Assembly: GCF_900129025.1 (NCBI RefSeq)
Contig: NZ_FQUM01000003.1
Coordinates: forward strand, 186,001-250,000
From: Mariniphaga anaerophila
Lineage (GTDB): Bacteria; Bacteroidota; Bacteroidia; Bacteroidales; Prolixibacteraceae
Reading direction: 5' to 3'
DNA: 64,000 nt
Below the pieces are notes generated by a model. That model ran no database searches. It had not been told where the DNA came from and saw only the letters and a program-made list of their open reading frames with translations. This document shows, piece after piece, positions 45,579 through 53,804 of the stretch; within the stretch, counting starts at the first letter, position 1, and each line of letters starts with the position of its first letter. Made by a program: the position numbers and the translations under genes.

Positions 45579-46375
45579 AAAAAATAATAGCATTATTTAT
45601 TCTGATTCTGGGTGTTACCGCCCTTCATGCTGAAATTCCGGAACGTCCCACCCCGCCAAGGCTGGTAAATGACTTTGCCGGAGTTCTGAGCCAGCCGGAA
45701 TACAACAACCTGGAATTAAAGCTCGAACAGTTTGCCCGCGAAACTTCGACCCAGATTGTGGTAGCCACCGTTAAAGATTTGGAAGGGTACGATCCGGGCG
45801 ACTACGCTTTTCGTCTGGGAGAAAAATGGGGCGTTGGACAAAAAGGTAAAAACAACGGGTTGGTAATACTTGTAAAACCAAAAATTGGCAACGAGCAGGG
45901 ACGAATTTTTATTGCTACCGGTTACGGACTGGAAGGGGTTTTGCCTGACGCTGTTGTCAACGGCCCGGTTATCGATAATGAAATGATTCCATATTTCAAG
46001 CAGAACAACTATTACAAAGGGCTCGAAAGTGGAATCAACGTAATTATGAACATTACCAAAGGTGAATACACCGCCGAATATTACCAGGAAAACTACGCAA
46101 AAAAAGGCAGCGGAATTCCTCTGTTTGTAATTTTGCTTCTGTTTTTTGTTGTAATTCCCGCATTGCGCGGGCGCAAACGCAGGTTTTATTCCCCCGGAAA
46201 GAACCTTCCGCTATGGATTGCTTTAGGCATGATGTCGGGCAACCGTTCGCATGGCGGGTCTTTCAGTAATTTCTCTTCGGGCAGCGGAAGCTTTGGCGGC
46301 TCTGGAGGATTCGGTGGATTCGGTGGTTTTGGAGGAGGAAGTTTTGGCGGTGGTGGTGCCGGAGGAAGCTGGTAA
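45575..46375 (+). CDS. TPM domain protein with Gly-rich tail (YgcG-like)
   Basis: The 266-residue protein has a signal peptide, a TPM domain (VNDFAGVLSQPEYNNLELKLEQF...FIATGYGLEGVLPDAV), a membrane helix (about residues 187-201) and a long tail of Gly, Ser and Phe ending GGSFGGGGAGGSW. This is the YgcG layout, in which the TPM domain is periplasmic. It is translationally coupled to the cytoplasmic TPM gene and downstream of lemA. The set may act at the membrane in protein quality control or photodamage-like repair, but that is not established. Confidence 0.88.
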   Translation: MKKIIALFILILGVTALHAEIPERPTPPRLVNDFAGVLSQPEYNNLELKLEQFARETSTQIVVATVKDLEGYDPGDYAFRLGEKWGVGQKGKNNGLVILVKPKIGNEQGRIFIATGYGLEGVLPDAVVNGPVIDNEMIPYFKQNNYYKGLESGINVIMNITKGEYTAEYYQENYAKKGSGIPLFVILLLFFVVIPALRGRKRRFYSPGKNLPLWIALGMMSGNRSHGGSFSNFSSGSGSFGGSGGFGGFGGFGGGSFGGGGAGGSW

Positions 46376-46395
46376 CACCATACCTGGAAACAATA

Positions 46396-46432
46396 AAAAA
46401 TGGGGTAAGAAATAATTTCTCGCCCCATTTTT
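46396..46432. terminator. Bidirectional terminator between the TPM operon and the DUF3078 gene
   Basis: Stem AAAAATGGGG / CCCCATTTTT with an inner GAAAT / ATTTC pairing. A-tract on one side and T-tract on the other let it work for both converging transcripts. Confidence 0.85.
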
Positions 46433-46449
46433 ATTAGATATCAATTCTT

Positions 46450-47328
46450 CTAAAACTTATAACTTAAACCAACTCCAAACAGTTGTTTTAACTGAATGCG
46501 TCGTCCGGTATTTCCTTCATCGTCAACCGGCACCAAAATGTCGTGGTCGTAAACCAGATTGGTGAGCAAATTAGCCGACAAATAATCGTTAATCTTCATA
46601 TTTACCGCTATATCCCAATTTACGTCAATGTTTTGAGGATTGTTGAAATAATTGGAAAACAACGATAAAGTAGTTGCCAGATTTACATTTTTCATCACCG
46701 GCGTTTTAAACTCGCCTTTCAGGGTTGCACCCATTTCTGCTCTTGCTTTTTTCCCGGGCTCAACACCAAAAGCACCTGCGGCAGAAAGCTCCTCATCGGT
46801 AACAAACGTAAATTTTCCGGAAATCGGAGTAATAAAAAGCGAAAGTTTTTCAGAGGGTTGATAATCGATACCGGAAGCAATCGTCAGGTATGCAGGTGCA
46901 AAAAAGGTTGAAATTTTATCGGTGGTGTTCGGGTATTTATAACCATCGGCAAACTGGGTTAAAAAGTTTGCAAAAGACGAAAACAGCAGCTTTTCGTTTT
47001 TCAACTGAACGCCCAGTTTTGAGTTCACTTCCAGTTTATCGTCGGTTTTAACCGCCTGCCCTTTCTCCTCTTTCAAAAGACCGTAACCAGATTTCAACGT
47101 ATTGCTCCACTGAATTTTATTCTTTTGATAAATGGCATTCATATCGAACAATCCAACTCCCGAAACGGAATTTTTACCACCACCGGCCCAGTGAGAAAAC
47201 GAAACCTGGCTAAAATTCACTGAAGCCTGACCAGATACTTTCCAGTATGTTGTGTCTTTTACTGCATCCTGAGCAACAACCCCGGTTGCAATAAAAATGA
47301 ATAGAATAAATGTTTTTAATGTTCTCAT
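46450..47328 (-). CDS. DUF3078 outer-membrane protein
   Basis: The 292-residue protein has a signal peptide (MRTLKTFILFIFIATGVVAQ) and matches DUF3078: WKVSGQASVNFSQVSFSHWAGGGKNSVSG near the start, then amphipathic strands ending in LFGVGLSYKF. The terminal Phe and strand pattern predict an outer-membrane beta barrel. Function unknown. It is divergent from the thiol/peroxide cassette. Confidence 0.85.
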   Translation of the reverse strand: MRTLKTFILFIFIATGVVAQDAVKDTTYWKVSGQASVNFSQVSFSHWAGGGKNSVSGVGLFDMNAIYQKNKIQWSNTLKSGYGLLKEEKGQAVKTDDKLEVNSKLGVQLKNEKLLFSSFANFLTQFADGYKYPNTTDKISTFFAPAYLTIASGIDYQPSEKLSLFITPISGKFTFVTDEELSAAGAFGVEPGKKARAEMGATLKGEFKTPVMKNVNLATTLSLFSNYFNNPQNIDVNWDIAVNMKINDYLSANLLTNLVYDHDILVPVDDEGNTGRRIQLKQLFGVGLSYKF

Positions 47329-47407
47329 AACTTCTCAATATTTCTAGTTCTAACTTTCCTAAAAACGCAAGAAGCGCAGAAAAGTTCCACGCTTTTTACA
47401 TATTCCT

Positions 47408-47442
47408 CAATAATGCATTTTCCTGTTTCGTTCGCATTATTG
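47408..47442. repeat. Inverted repeat, possible operator
   Basis: CAATAATGC (47408-47416) and GCATTATTG (47434-47442) are perfect inverted arms. A direct repeat TGCATTTTC is nested at 47414-47422 and 47441-47449, 27 bases apart. It lies between the divergent DUF3078 gene and the cassette. Confidence 0.5.
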
Positions 47443-47544
47443 CATTTTCGGCCAAATCTCTCAAACAATAATCTCAAAAGCAAAAGCACCAGGTATTCTG
47501 CAATGTTATTTCACCTTATGTTAAAATCTGTACAAAATTCATCC

Positions 47545-47603
47545 GGAAAAAGCTTCGGTTTCGCATAAAGGGAAAAATTGATAAGCCCACGGGAAAAAGC
47601 TTC
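47545..47603. promoter_or_regulatory. Three spaced GGAAAAA boxes, candidate AraC-type operator
   Basis: GGAAAAAGCTTC occurs exactly at 47545-47556 and 47592-47603. A related GGAAAAATTGAT lies between them at 47571. The spacings are 26 and 21 bases, close to whole helical turns. The last copy ends about where a -33 element would be expected, as for class II activation. An AraC-family regulator is encoded 2.8 kb away at the end of the cassette. Confidence 0.45.
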
Positions 47604-47669
47604 ATTCCACAAAACCAAAATCTGCAACACCTTTGTAATGTAGATTATTCATCGTAAAAACAGATAAAA

Positions 47670-48221
47670 ATGACAAAGATTAATGTACCAACAAAAGAGC
47701 AGGTTGATGAAAAAGCAAAAGCAGTTTTTAACGACCTTGAGAATAGTCTGGGAATGGTTCCCAACCTTTACGCGACAATGGGATATTCTTCAGATGTACT
47801 TGCTGGATACCTGAATTATTCGGGAGTTGTAGGCAACTCAAGTTTTAACAAAAGAGAAATTGAAGCCATAAAACTGGCCGTTTCAGAAGTAAATAATTGT
47901 CAGTATTGCAAGGCAGCACACACTGTAATTGCAAAAATGAATGGCTTTACCGAAGAAGAAACAATTGCCATTCGCAAGGCCAACCTGACCGACAAACGAA
48001 TAAATCTGCTTGTTGAAACGGCTCAGCAAATTGCAACTAACAAAGGCAAACTGAACGAACACCTGAACGAACGCTTTTTTAACGAAGGATTTGACAATAA
48101 GGCTTTGATTGACCTTGTTGCCATTGTTAACGTAACAAGTTTCACCAACTACTTACACAACGCCACACAAGTACCGGTAGATTTTCCGCCTGCCCCGGAA
48201 TTACACGATTATGCAGCATAA
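47670..48221 (+). CDS. AhpD-like carboxymuconolactone decarboxylase family protein
   Basis: The 183-residue protein has the AhpD-type redox site CQYCKAAH with both Cys and the following His. The helical CMD fold is seen in KREIEAIKLAVSEVNN and VAIVNVTSFTNYLHN. Such proteins reduce peroxiredoxins or act as alkylhydroperoxidases in the cytoplasm. It opens the cassette that continues with a lipoprotein, a peroxiredoxin-like protein and a DsrE-like protein. Confidence 0.87.
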   Translation: MTKINVPTKEQVDEKAKAVFNDLENSLGMVPNLYATMGYSSDVLAGYLNYSGVVGNSSFNKREIEAIKLAVSEVNNCQYCKAAHTVIAKMNGFTEEETIAIRKANLTDKRINLLVETAQQIATNKGKLNEHLNERFFNEGFDNKALIDLVAIVNVTSFTNYLHNATQVPVDFPPAPELHDYAA

Positions 48222-48261
48222 CAAAATCAAATTATCATTTTAACCTTAAAAATTATCAAAA

Positions 48262-49155
48262 ATGAAAACAATTAAAATTTCAGTTCTAATTCTTTTAAGC
48301 ATCGCACTTTTTATAAGTTGCGACAAAGACGATGACGTGTCGATGACCGGGAATCTTAATTTAAACATTAACGGCCTTGAAGACTTAGGCCCGGATTTTA
48401 CTTACGAAGGCTGGGTTATTGTAGACGGAGCGCCTGTTGCAACCGGTACTTTTAACGTGGATGTCACCGGCAAACTCTCGAAAACAACATTTGCCCTTGA
48501 CCGGATGACCCTTGAAAAAGCAACTACTTTTGTATTAACCATTGAACCTGTGCCTGATGCAGACCCCGCACCAAGCAAAGTACACATTTTAGGCGGCGAC
48601 ATTTCCGCAAAGGCCGGAACACTCAGTGTTGAGCACGCCGCGGCATTGGGAACTAATTTTGCCAATTCAACTGGGAAATACATTCTGGCAACCCCAACCA
48701 ATAATGTGGATACCGACGAAAACAGCGGGGTTTGGTTCCTCGACAACAGCACAGGTTCACCAATGGCAGGACTCAACCTTCCTACGTTGCCAGAAGGATG
48801 GCAATACGAAGGATGGGCCGTAATTAACGGAACGCCTGTTACAACAGGTAAATTTACGTCGGTTAGTGCTGCGGATATGGCTGCGCCGTTTAGTGGAACA
48901 AATCCCGGCCCGAACTATCCCGGCGAAGATTTTCTAATGAATGCTCCATCCGGCCTCACCTTTCCAACCGATTTGTCCGGTGCAAAAATTGTAATATCAG
49001 TTGAACCCATGCCCGACAACAGCGCAGCTCCCTTCCTGCTAAAACCTTTATTGGCTGACGTACCTGCTGACGCAGCGGTTCACTCAGTGCATTCAATGGG
49101 AAACATATCAACCAACACAAACCCGGGCGGAAGTGTAAATATTTCAATAAATTAG
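48262..49155 (+). CDS. Lipoprotein with two RskA-C-like domains
   Basis: The 297-residue protein has a lipoprotein signal (LSIALFISC) and two related domains. Each begins YEGWxxxxGxPVxTGxF (about residues 52-66 and 183-197) and contains a VEPxPDxxAAPFLL-like strand (EPVPDADPAPS in the first, EPMPDNSAAPF in the second). This pattern resembles the extracytoplasmic C-terminal domain of RskA-type anti-sigma factors. No cytoplasmic sigma-binding part is present, so it is not a classical anti-sigma factor. Function unknown; it lies 40 bases after the AhpD-like gene. Confidence 0.7.
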   Translation: MKTIKISVLILLSIALFISCDKDDDVSMTGNLNLNINGLEDLGPDFTYEGWVIVDGAPVATGTFNVDVTGKLSKTTFALDRMTLEKATTFVLTIEPVPDADPAPSKVHILGGDISAKAGTLSVEHAAALGTNFANSTGKYILATPTNNVDTDENSGVWFLDNSTGSPMAGLNLPTLPEGWQYEGWAVINGTPVTTGKFTSVSAADMAAPFSGTNPGPNYPGEDFLMNAPSGLTFPTDLSGAKIVISVEPMPDNSAAPFLLKPLLADVPADAAVHSVHSMGNISTNTNPGGSVNISIN

Positions 49156-49286
49156 CTCATATAAAAGAAAGACTTCAGAATAATAAAATTACAAAATGAG
49201 CATCAGCATGGAGGTCATAATGAGAGAGATAAAAACAACTCAGACAAATTCCATCTGCTGCCTTTAAAAACTCAAAAATTTATACG

Positions 49287-49871
49287 ATGAAACAACTATT
49301 AGTTTTACTACTATTCGCAGGCAATTATGCTATTGCTCAAATTCCGCAACTTCCGGAACAAATTTCTCCACTGCTGATTGGCGAACAGGTGCCGGAAGCC
49401 AGCCTCAAATCGGATGACAACTCTACAGTTCAACTCAGCAAAGTGCTTTCAGAAAAACCAACGGTTTTACTTTTTTACCGGGGAGGCTGGTGTCCGTATT
49501 GCAATGCCCATTTATCGGACATCCAAGAGGTTGAAAAAGAGATTATTGACTTGGGGTACCAAATTGTAGCTGTAAGTCCGGATGCGCCTGAAAACCTGAA
49601 AATTACCGAAGACGACAAGAACATTCAGTACAAATTATATTCTGATGCTGACGGGCAATTAATAAAAAATATGGGAATTGCATTTAAAGCGCCAGAAAAA
49701 TATTACGGAATGCTGGAAATTAAAAGCGGAGGAATGAACAAAGGATTATTGCCCGTTCCATCTGTTTTTATTGTTTCTCCATCGGGTAAAATTCAATTCG
49801 AATACATTAATCCCGATTATACTACTCGTCTGTCAGGAAAACTGCTGTTGGCCATTTTGAAAAACATGTAA
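49287..49871 (+). CDS. Exported peroxiredoxin-like protein (AhpC/TSA family)
   Basis: The 194-residue protein has a signal peptide (MKQLLVLLLFAGNYAIAQ) and a peroxiredoxin-like thioredoxin fold with FYRGGWCPYCNAHL, where a CxxC replaces the usual single peroxidatic Cys pattern. KLYSDADGQLIKNMGI and PVPSVFIVSPSGKI complete the fold. It is expected in the periplasm, reducing peroxides or thiol adducts. The DsrE-like gene follows after 12 bases. Confidence 0.85.
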   Translation: MKQLLVLLLFAGNYAIAQIPQLPEQISPLLIGEQVPEASLKSDDNSTVQLSKVLSEKPTVLLFYRGGWCPYCNAHLSDIQEVEKEIIDLGYQIVAVSPDAPENLKITEDDKNIQYKLYSDADGQLIKNMGIAFKAPEKYYGMLEIKSGGMNKGLLPVPSVFIVSPSGKIQFEYINPDYTTRLSGKLLLAILKNM

Positions 49872-49883
49872 ATTCCCGGGGAA

Positions 49884-50315
49884 ATGAAACATTTAAAATA
49901 CTTAGTAATCCTTGCAGTTGCTTTCCTTTCTGCAAACATTAGCGATGCCATGAATCAAGAACAAAAGAACGAGAACAAAGACCAATTAGTTGTGGTCTGG
50001 ACCAGTGGAGACCCGTACGTAGCAGAGCGTGTTGCACTGATGTACACTCACGCTGCAAAAAAGAATGAATGGTTCAAAGATGTAACTCTTATTATCTGGG
50101 GACCATCAGCAAAGCTGACATCGGAAAACAAAAAAATTCAGGACAAGCTGAAGGCCATGGAAAACGATGGAATTGAAATACGAGCCTGCATTGCCTGTGC
50201 CAATGCCTACAACGTTGCAGATGAACTAAAAGGACTTGGCTTTGACGTAGCCGGAATGGGAAAACCGCTAACTGACTACCTGAAAGATGAAAGGGTTAAG
50301 GTTCTGACTTTTTAG
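49884..50315 (+). CDS. Exported DsrE-family protein
   Basis: The 143-residue protein has a signal peptide (MKHLKYLVILAVAFLSANISDA) and a DsrE-like fold: QLVVVWTSGDPYVAERVALMYTHAAKKN, then EIRACIACANAYNVADEL with a CxxC-like pair. DsrE proteins move sulfur on persulfides or act in sulfur oxidation. An exported form next to a peroxiredoxin suggests extracytoplasmic sulfur or thiol handling. It is the last gene of the cassette. Confidence 0.8.
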   Translation: MKHLKYLVILAVAFLSANISDAMNQEQKNENKDQLVVVWTSGDPYVAERVALMYTHAAKKNEWFKDVTLIIWGPSAKLTSENKKIQDKLKAMENDGIEIRACIACANAYNVADELKGLGFDVAGMGKPLTDYLKDERVKVLTF

Positions 50316-50392
50316 AAGAAACAGTAGAACTATTTAAGCCTTGATCACACCAACGCGGATAAGCTTTAATGGAAAAACTCTCGCGCATGACT

Positions 50393-50426
50393 GGTACCTT
50401 CACGTTGCAGTGGAGGTATCTTTTTT
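50393..50426 (+). terminator. Intrinsic terminator of the thiol/peroxide cassette
   Basis: An 11-base-pair stem (GGTACCTTCAC with GTGGAGGTATC, two wobbles), loop GTTGCA, followed by six T residues. Confidence 0.85.
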
Positions 50427-50437
50427 AGGTACTAAAA

Positions 50438-51268
50438 TCACACTTGAAACTCCGATGGGCTCTTCCCGGTAACCTTTTTAAACAGCCGGCTAAAATGCGC
50501 AGGTTCTGAAAAGCCCAGTTCATATGTAATTTCCTTAACCGATTTGTCGGTGTAAAACATAAGTCTTTTGGCTTCCAAAACAATTCGTTCCTGAATAATT
50601 TGCATAGGCGATATTCCGCTTAACTTCTTAAAAGTATTCGACAAGGTTTTAGGTGATTTGTACATCATTTCAGCATAATCTGCCACCTTGTGTTTTTCTC
50701 TGAAATACCGTTCAACCAACGCCTGAAATTTTCGGATTACATCAGTTTCTTCCTGCAATGGGTTTTCAGTGGTAAAAAGCTGTTCCCTGGCCAGCCTTAC
50801 ACTTTTAATAATTAGCTGCTTTAGCAACACACGAAGCATATCTCCCTGGTTACTATCTGCATATTGAAACTCTTTTCGGAATGTATCTACCAGGGCAATA
50901 TTGTCCGAAGCTTCTTCCGGAGGAAAACTCAAAACAGGAGGAGCTGACAAGGCGCCAAAAAGCAGGCCGTTGCACGATAGTTCTTTGTCGTGCAACTCCA
51001 GGCAATAAAAGGCCTGGTTAAAATCAATCAGGCAATGGTTTTCATCTGCATAATCAATTTTTGGGATAATACTTCCGGGGTTAATACAGCAAATCTGGTT
51101 GTTCTGAATCTGGTAGTTTTCCAAATCAATCTGCAGGTCAATTGATTTTCCGTAGTTCAACAAAATACAGAATGTGGGCAACGGCTGTCCGGCATTTCGC
51201 TGCATCCATTTATCGGCAGCAGACAACGAAAAAAAGCCATTTAGTTTATCGCGATAAATAAAATTCAT
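50438..51268 (-). CDS. AraC-family transcriptional regulator
   Basis: The 276-residue protein has an N-terminal sensing domain and a C-terminal double helix-turn-helix: VADYAEMMYKSPKTLSNTFKKLSGISPMQIIQERI, then VKEITYELGFSEPAHFSRLFKKVTGKSPSEF. It is convergent with the thiol/peroxide cassette, and the GGAAAAA boxes in front of that cassette are the natural candidates for its site. The ligand is unknown. Confidence 0.9.
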   Translation of the reverse strand: MNFIYRDKLNGFFSLSAADKWMQRNAGQPLPTFCILLNYGKSIDLQIDLENYQIQNNQICCINPGSIIPKIDYADENHCLIDFNQAFYCLELHDKELSCNGLLFGALSAPPVLSFPPEEASDNIALVDTFRKEFQYADSNQGDMLRVLLKQLIIKSVRLAREQLFTTENPLQEETDVIRKFQALVERYFREKHKVADYAEMMYKSPKTLSNTFKKLSGISPMQIIQERIVLEAKRLMFYTDKSVKEITYELGFSEPAHFSRLFKKVTGKSPSEFQV

Positions 51269-51443
51269 CCGGTTAAAGTTGAAATGATTTTTTGAAACAA
51301 AAAGATATGACTTTTATGACTGAAAATGAATTAAATCAACTTGAAACAATCAACAATAATTATACCGCGACAAATAAATGGAATCTCCCTTTTTTTCAAA
51401 ACTTAAACCTTTACAAAAAAACTTTGGAGAAGGTCTTAAAACC

Positions 51444-51487
51444 AGAAAAGACACTCATACATTTTTAATGTACTGAATGTCTTTTCT
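51444..51487. terminator. Hairpin, probable terminator of the M23-MerR-Nif3-zinc ribbon operon
   Basis: Perfect 10-base-pair stem AGAAAAGACA / TGTCTTTTCT with an inner TACAT / ATGTA pairing, 57 bases after the zinc-ribbon gene stop. The T-rich run is largely inside the stem, so terminator efficiency is uncertain. A second small stem (TTGTCC / GGACAA) lies between it and the gene. Confidence 0.55.
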
Positions 51488-51544
51488 TTATTCAGAGTTG
51501 TCCCGCTGTTTACGGACAAACCCATTAATATTATTAACAAAATT

Positions 51545-52321
51545 CTATTGCTCAGCTTCTTCTACCACGTTGATGTTTTTATCAACCAGAATTCTACCGC
51601 AGTACTCACAAACAATAATTTTTTTGCGGCTGGCGATATCGAGTTGACGCTGTGGCGGAATTTTGTTAAAGCAACCACCACATGCATCACGCTGAATGGT
51701 AACTACAGCAAGCCCGTTACGCGCATTTTTCCGAATACGTTTAAAAGCTGTAAGCAGGCGCGGCTCAATAAACATCTCAATTTTTTCGGCCTTGCCTTTC
51801 AGTTTTTCCTCTTCAATTTTTGTTTCTTCGGTAATTTCGTCCAGCTCGTTTTTCTTCCTGTCCGAATCTTCTTCGCGTTCTTTCAGCAACGTTTTAGAAG
51901 TTTCAATAGTTTCTTTCTTTTCGGACATTTCCGCAGTAAATTCCTTAATTCTCTTTTCAGAAAGTTCTATTTCGAGAGTTTGGAACTCGATCTCTTTCGA
52001 CAAAGAATCGAACTCACGGTTGTTACGTACGTTATTTTGTTGCTCGGTGTACTTTGCAATAAGCGTTTGCGAATCTTTAATCGCAATTTTTTTGTTATTT
52101 ATTGCAGTATCCAAAGTTTTTATTTCGTCTTCAAGATTTACCAGCCTGGTACGCAACCCTGCAATTTCGTCTTCAAGATCCTGCACTTCAAGCGGCAATT
52201 CTCCCCGCAGGGTTTTTATTTTATCTATTTCAGAAACCACACTCTGCAATTCATGCAATGCGCGCAGTTTATCCTCAATTGAAATGTCTTTGTCTTCTTG
52301 CCTTGAAATTGATGCATTCAT
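51545..52321 (-). CDS. Coiled-coil protein with C4 zinc ribbon (CdsZ/DUF164-like)
   Basis: The 258-residue protein is mostly a long coiled coil (about residues 20-190) and ends in a zinc ribbon with DACGGCFNKIPPQ and VCEYCGRIL supplying four Cys. This is the DUF164 layout, often encoded beside Nif3 as here (35 bases downstream of nif3). The role is not known; nucleic-acid binding or secretion chaperoning has been suggested for relatives. Confidence 0.87.
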   Translation of the reverse strand: MNASISRQEDKDISIEDKLRALHELQSVVSEIDKIKTLRGELPLEVQDLEDEIAGLRTRLVNLEDEIKTLDTAINNKKIAIKDSQTLIAKYTEQQNNVRNNREFDSLSKEIEFQTLEIELSEKRIKEFTAEMSEKKETIETSKTLLKEREEDSDRKKNELDEITEETKIEEEKLKGKAEKIEMFIEPRLLTAFKRIRKNARNGLAVVTIQRDACGGCFNKIPPQRQLDIASRKKIIVCEYCGRILVDKNINVVEEAEQ

Positions 52322-52356
52322 CGCTCGTTATTCTTTAAATTCAACTCATTAAAAAA

Positions 52357-53454
52357 TCAAAAGTAAAATACCGGATTGGTTCTTACCTCCGAAAAACGGA
52401 CTGCAAATGTAGGGAATTTTTTCATAAGTAATTCATAAAAAAGTTCTTTAGTGAACTGCTCACTTTCATAATGACCAACATCTGCAATCACTATTTTATT
52501 TTCGGCATCAAAAAACTGATGGTATTTAAAATCTCCGGTCACAAAAAAATCTGCTTTGGCGGCAATCGCCTGTTTCAGCAAAAACGATCCGGCGCCACCG
52601 CAAACAGCAACTTTCTTCACATTTTCGCCTTTCAATGCAGTATGCCTGATACTGCCCGTTGCAAAAGTTCCTTTCAACAATTTTAAAAAATCTGCCTCTG
52701 GAATAGCTGTTTCCAGGTCGCCAATCATTCCCATCCCGGCTTTCTCAAAATTATTATCTAAAGTATAAATATCGTAAGCCACCTCTTCGTAAGGATGAGC
52801 ATTAATAAGCGCTTTTATAATTTTTGGCTGCAGCCACGACGGGAAAACAGTTTCGAATCGAACCTCTTTCTCGTAATGAACCTCTCCTTTCTCGCCAACG
52901 TAGGGGTTGGTATTTTCGCCGGCTCTGAAACTCCCGACGCCTTCTAGATTATACCCGCAATAATCGTAATTACCGATAAAACCTGCGCCGGCTTCAAAAA
53001 TTGCGGTTCTTACAAATTCGGCCTTTTCAGTCGGGATAAATGTAACCAGCTTTTTTAGCTGTCCTGAAACAGGTTGCAAAACCCGACAGTTTTTCAACCC
53101 CAGCTTTTCACATATTTTTGTATTAACACCACCTGAAACCGCATCCAAGTTTGTGTGTGCAGCATAAATGGCAATGTCGTTTTTGATGGCTTTCAGCACT
53201 GTGCGTTCAACATAGTTTTTGCCGGTTAGCTTTTTCAACCCCGAAAAAACAATTGGATGGTGGGCGATAATCAATCCTGATTTGCTATTTACTGCCTCAT
53301 CAACAACTGCTTCGGTAACATCGATAGTAACAAGAGCTGACGAAACTTCTGCGTCAGGATTACCAACAATCAGCCCCGCATTATCGTAAGATTCCTGCAG
53401 AGCCGGCGGCGCAATCGTATCAAGATAGTTTACAATTTCTTTAACCTTCAACAT
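52357..53454 (-). CDS. Nif3-like dinuclear metal-centre protein
   Basis: The 365-residue protein is the long form with an inserted PII/CutA-like domain (about residues 130-240). Metal-binding motifs are AHHPIVFSG, YAAHTNLDAVSGGVN and GHYESEQFT. Nif3/YqfO proteins form hexamers with a two-metal site; related ones are annotated as GTP cyclohydrolase I type 2, though their reaction is not settled. It lies 2 bases after the MerR gene. Confidence 0.92.
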   Translation of the reverse strand: MLKVKEIVNYLDTIAPPALQESYDNAGLIVGNPDAEVSSALVTIDVTEAVVDEAVNSKSGLIIAHHPIVFSGLKKLTGKNYVERTVLKAIKNDIAIYAAHTNLDAVSGGVNTKICEKLGLKNCRVLQPVSGQLKKLVTFIPTEKAEFVRTAIFEAGAGFIGNYDYCGYNLEGVGSFRAGENTNPYVGEKGEVHYEKEVRFETVFPSWLQPKIIKALINAHPYEEVAYDIYTLDNNFEKAGMGMIGDLETAIPEADFLKLLKGTFATGSIRHTALKGENVKKVAVCGGAGSFLLKQAIAAKADFFVTGDFKYHQFFDAENKIVIADVGHYESEQFTKELFYELLMKKFPTFAVRFSEVRTNPVFYF

Positions 53455-53456
53455 AA

Positions 53457-53798
53457 TTACTCGTCCATTTCATTTTTAATAGCAATCAGCTCGTCCTTAA
53501 TTTTTTGCAGTCGTTTTACAATTTCCCAATTTTCTATGGTGCTTTGCCTGTTGCTTTTCAGTTTCTGCTGCACGCCTTTAACGGTCATTCCGCGTTCTTT
53601 CACCAAAAAATGGATAAATTTTACCGTTTCGATATCCTCTTTCGAAAAAAGCCGCGTTCCTTTACTGCTCTTTTTGGGAGAAAGCTCATCGAAACTGCTT
53701 TCCCAATATCTAATGGTGGGAGGTGTAACGTCAACCATTTCGGCAACTTCCCCGATGGTAAAAAAAATCTTTTCTATTTTAGGCTTTTTGTAGGGCAC
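53457..53798 (-). CDS. MerR-family transcriptional regulator
   Basis: The 113-residue protein starts with GTG and has a MerR helix-turn-helix and wing (FFTIGEVAEMVDVTPPTIRYWESSFDELSPKKSSKGTRLFSKEDI), then a helical dimerisation segment. There are no metal-binding Cys, so it is not a classical metal sensor. It sits between the M23 peptidase (6 bases) and nif3 (2 bases), an order common in Bacteroidota. Confidence 0.9.
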   Translation of the reverse strand: MPYKKPKIEKIFFTIGEVAEMVDVTPPTIRYWESSFDELSPKKSSKGTRLFSKEDIETVKFIHFLVKERGMTVKGVQQKLKSNRQSTIENWEIVKRLQKIKDELIAIKNEMDE

Positions 53799-53804
53799 GA
53801 ATTA

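Larger units (their letters stand above)
47329..47669. other. Regulatory intergenic region upstream of the thiol/peroxide cassette
   Basis: The 341 bases contain no gene. They hold a 9-base inverted repeat (47408-47442), three GGAAAAA boxes (47545, 47571, 47592) and a weak -7-like CACCTTTG at 47628-47635, with one mismatch to TAnnTTTG. The arrangement suggests activator-dependent transcription of the cassette starting at 47670. Confidence 0.5.

Noticed and set aside
51548-52352. Plus-strand frames of 244 and 218 codons
   Set aside because: They are antisense shadows of the coiled-coil zinc-ribbon gene; the biased composition of a coiled coil leaves the reverse strand free of stops.
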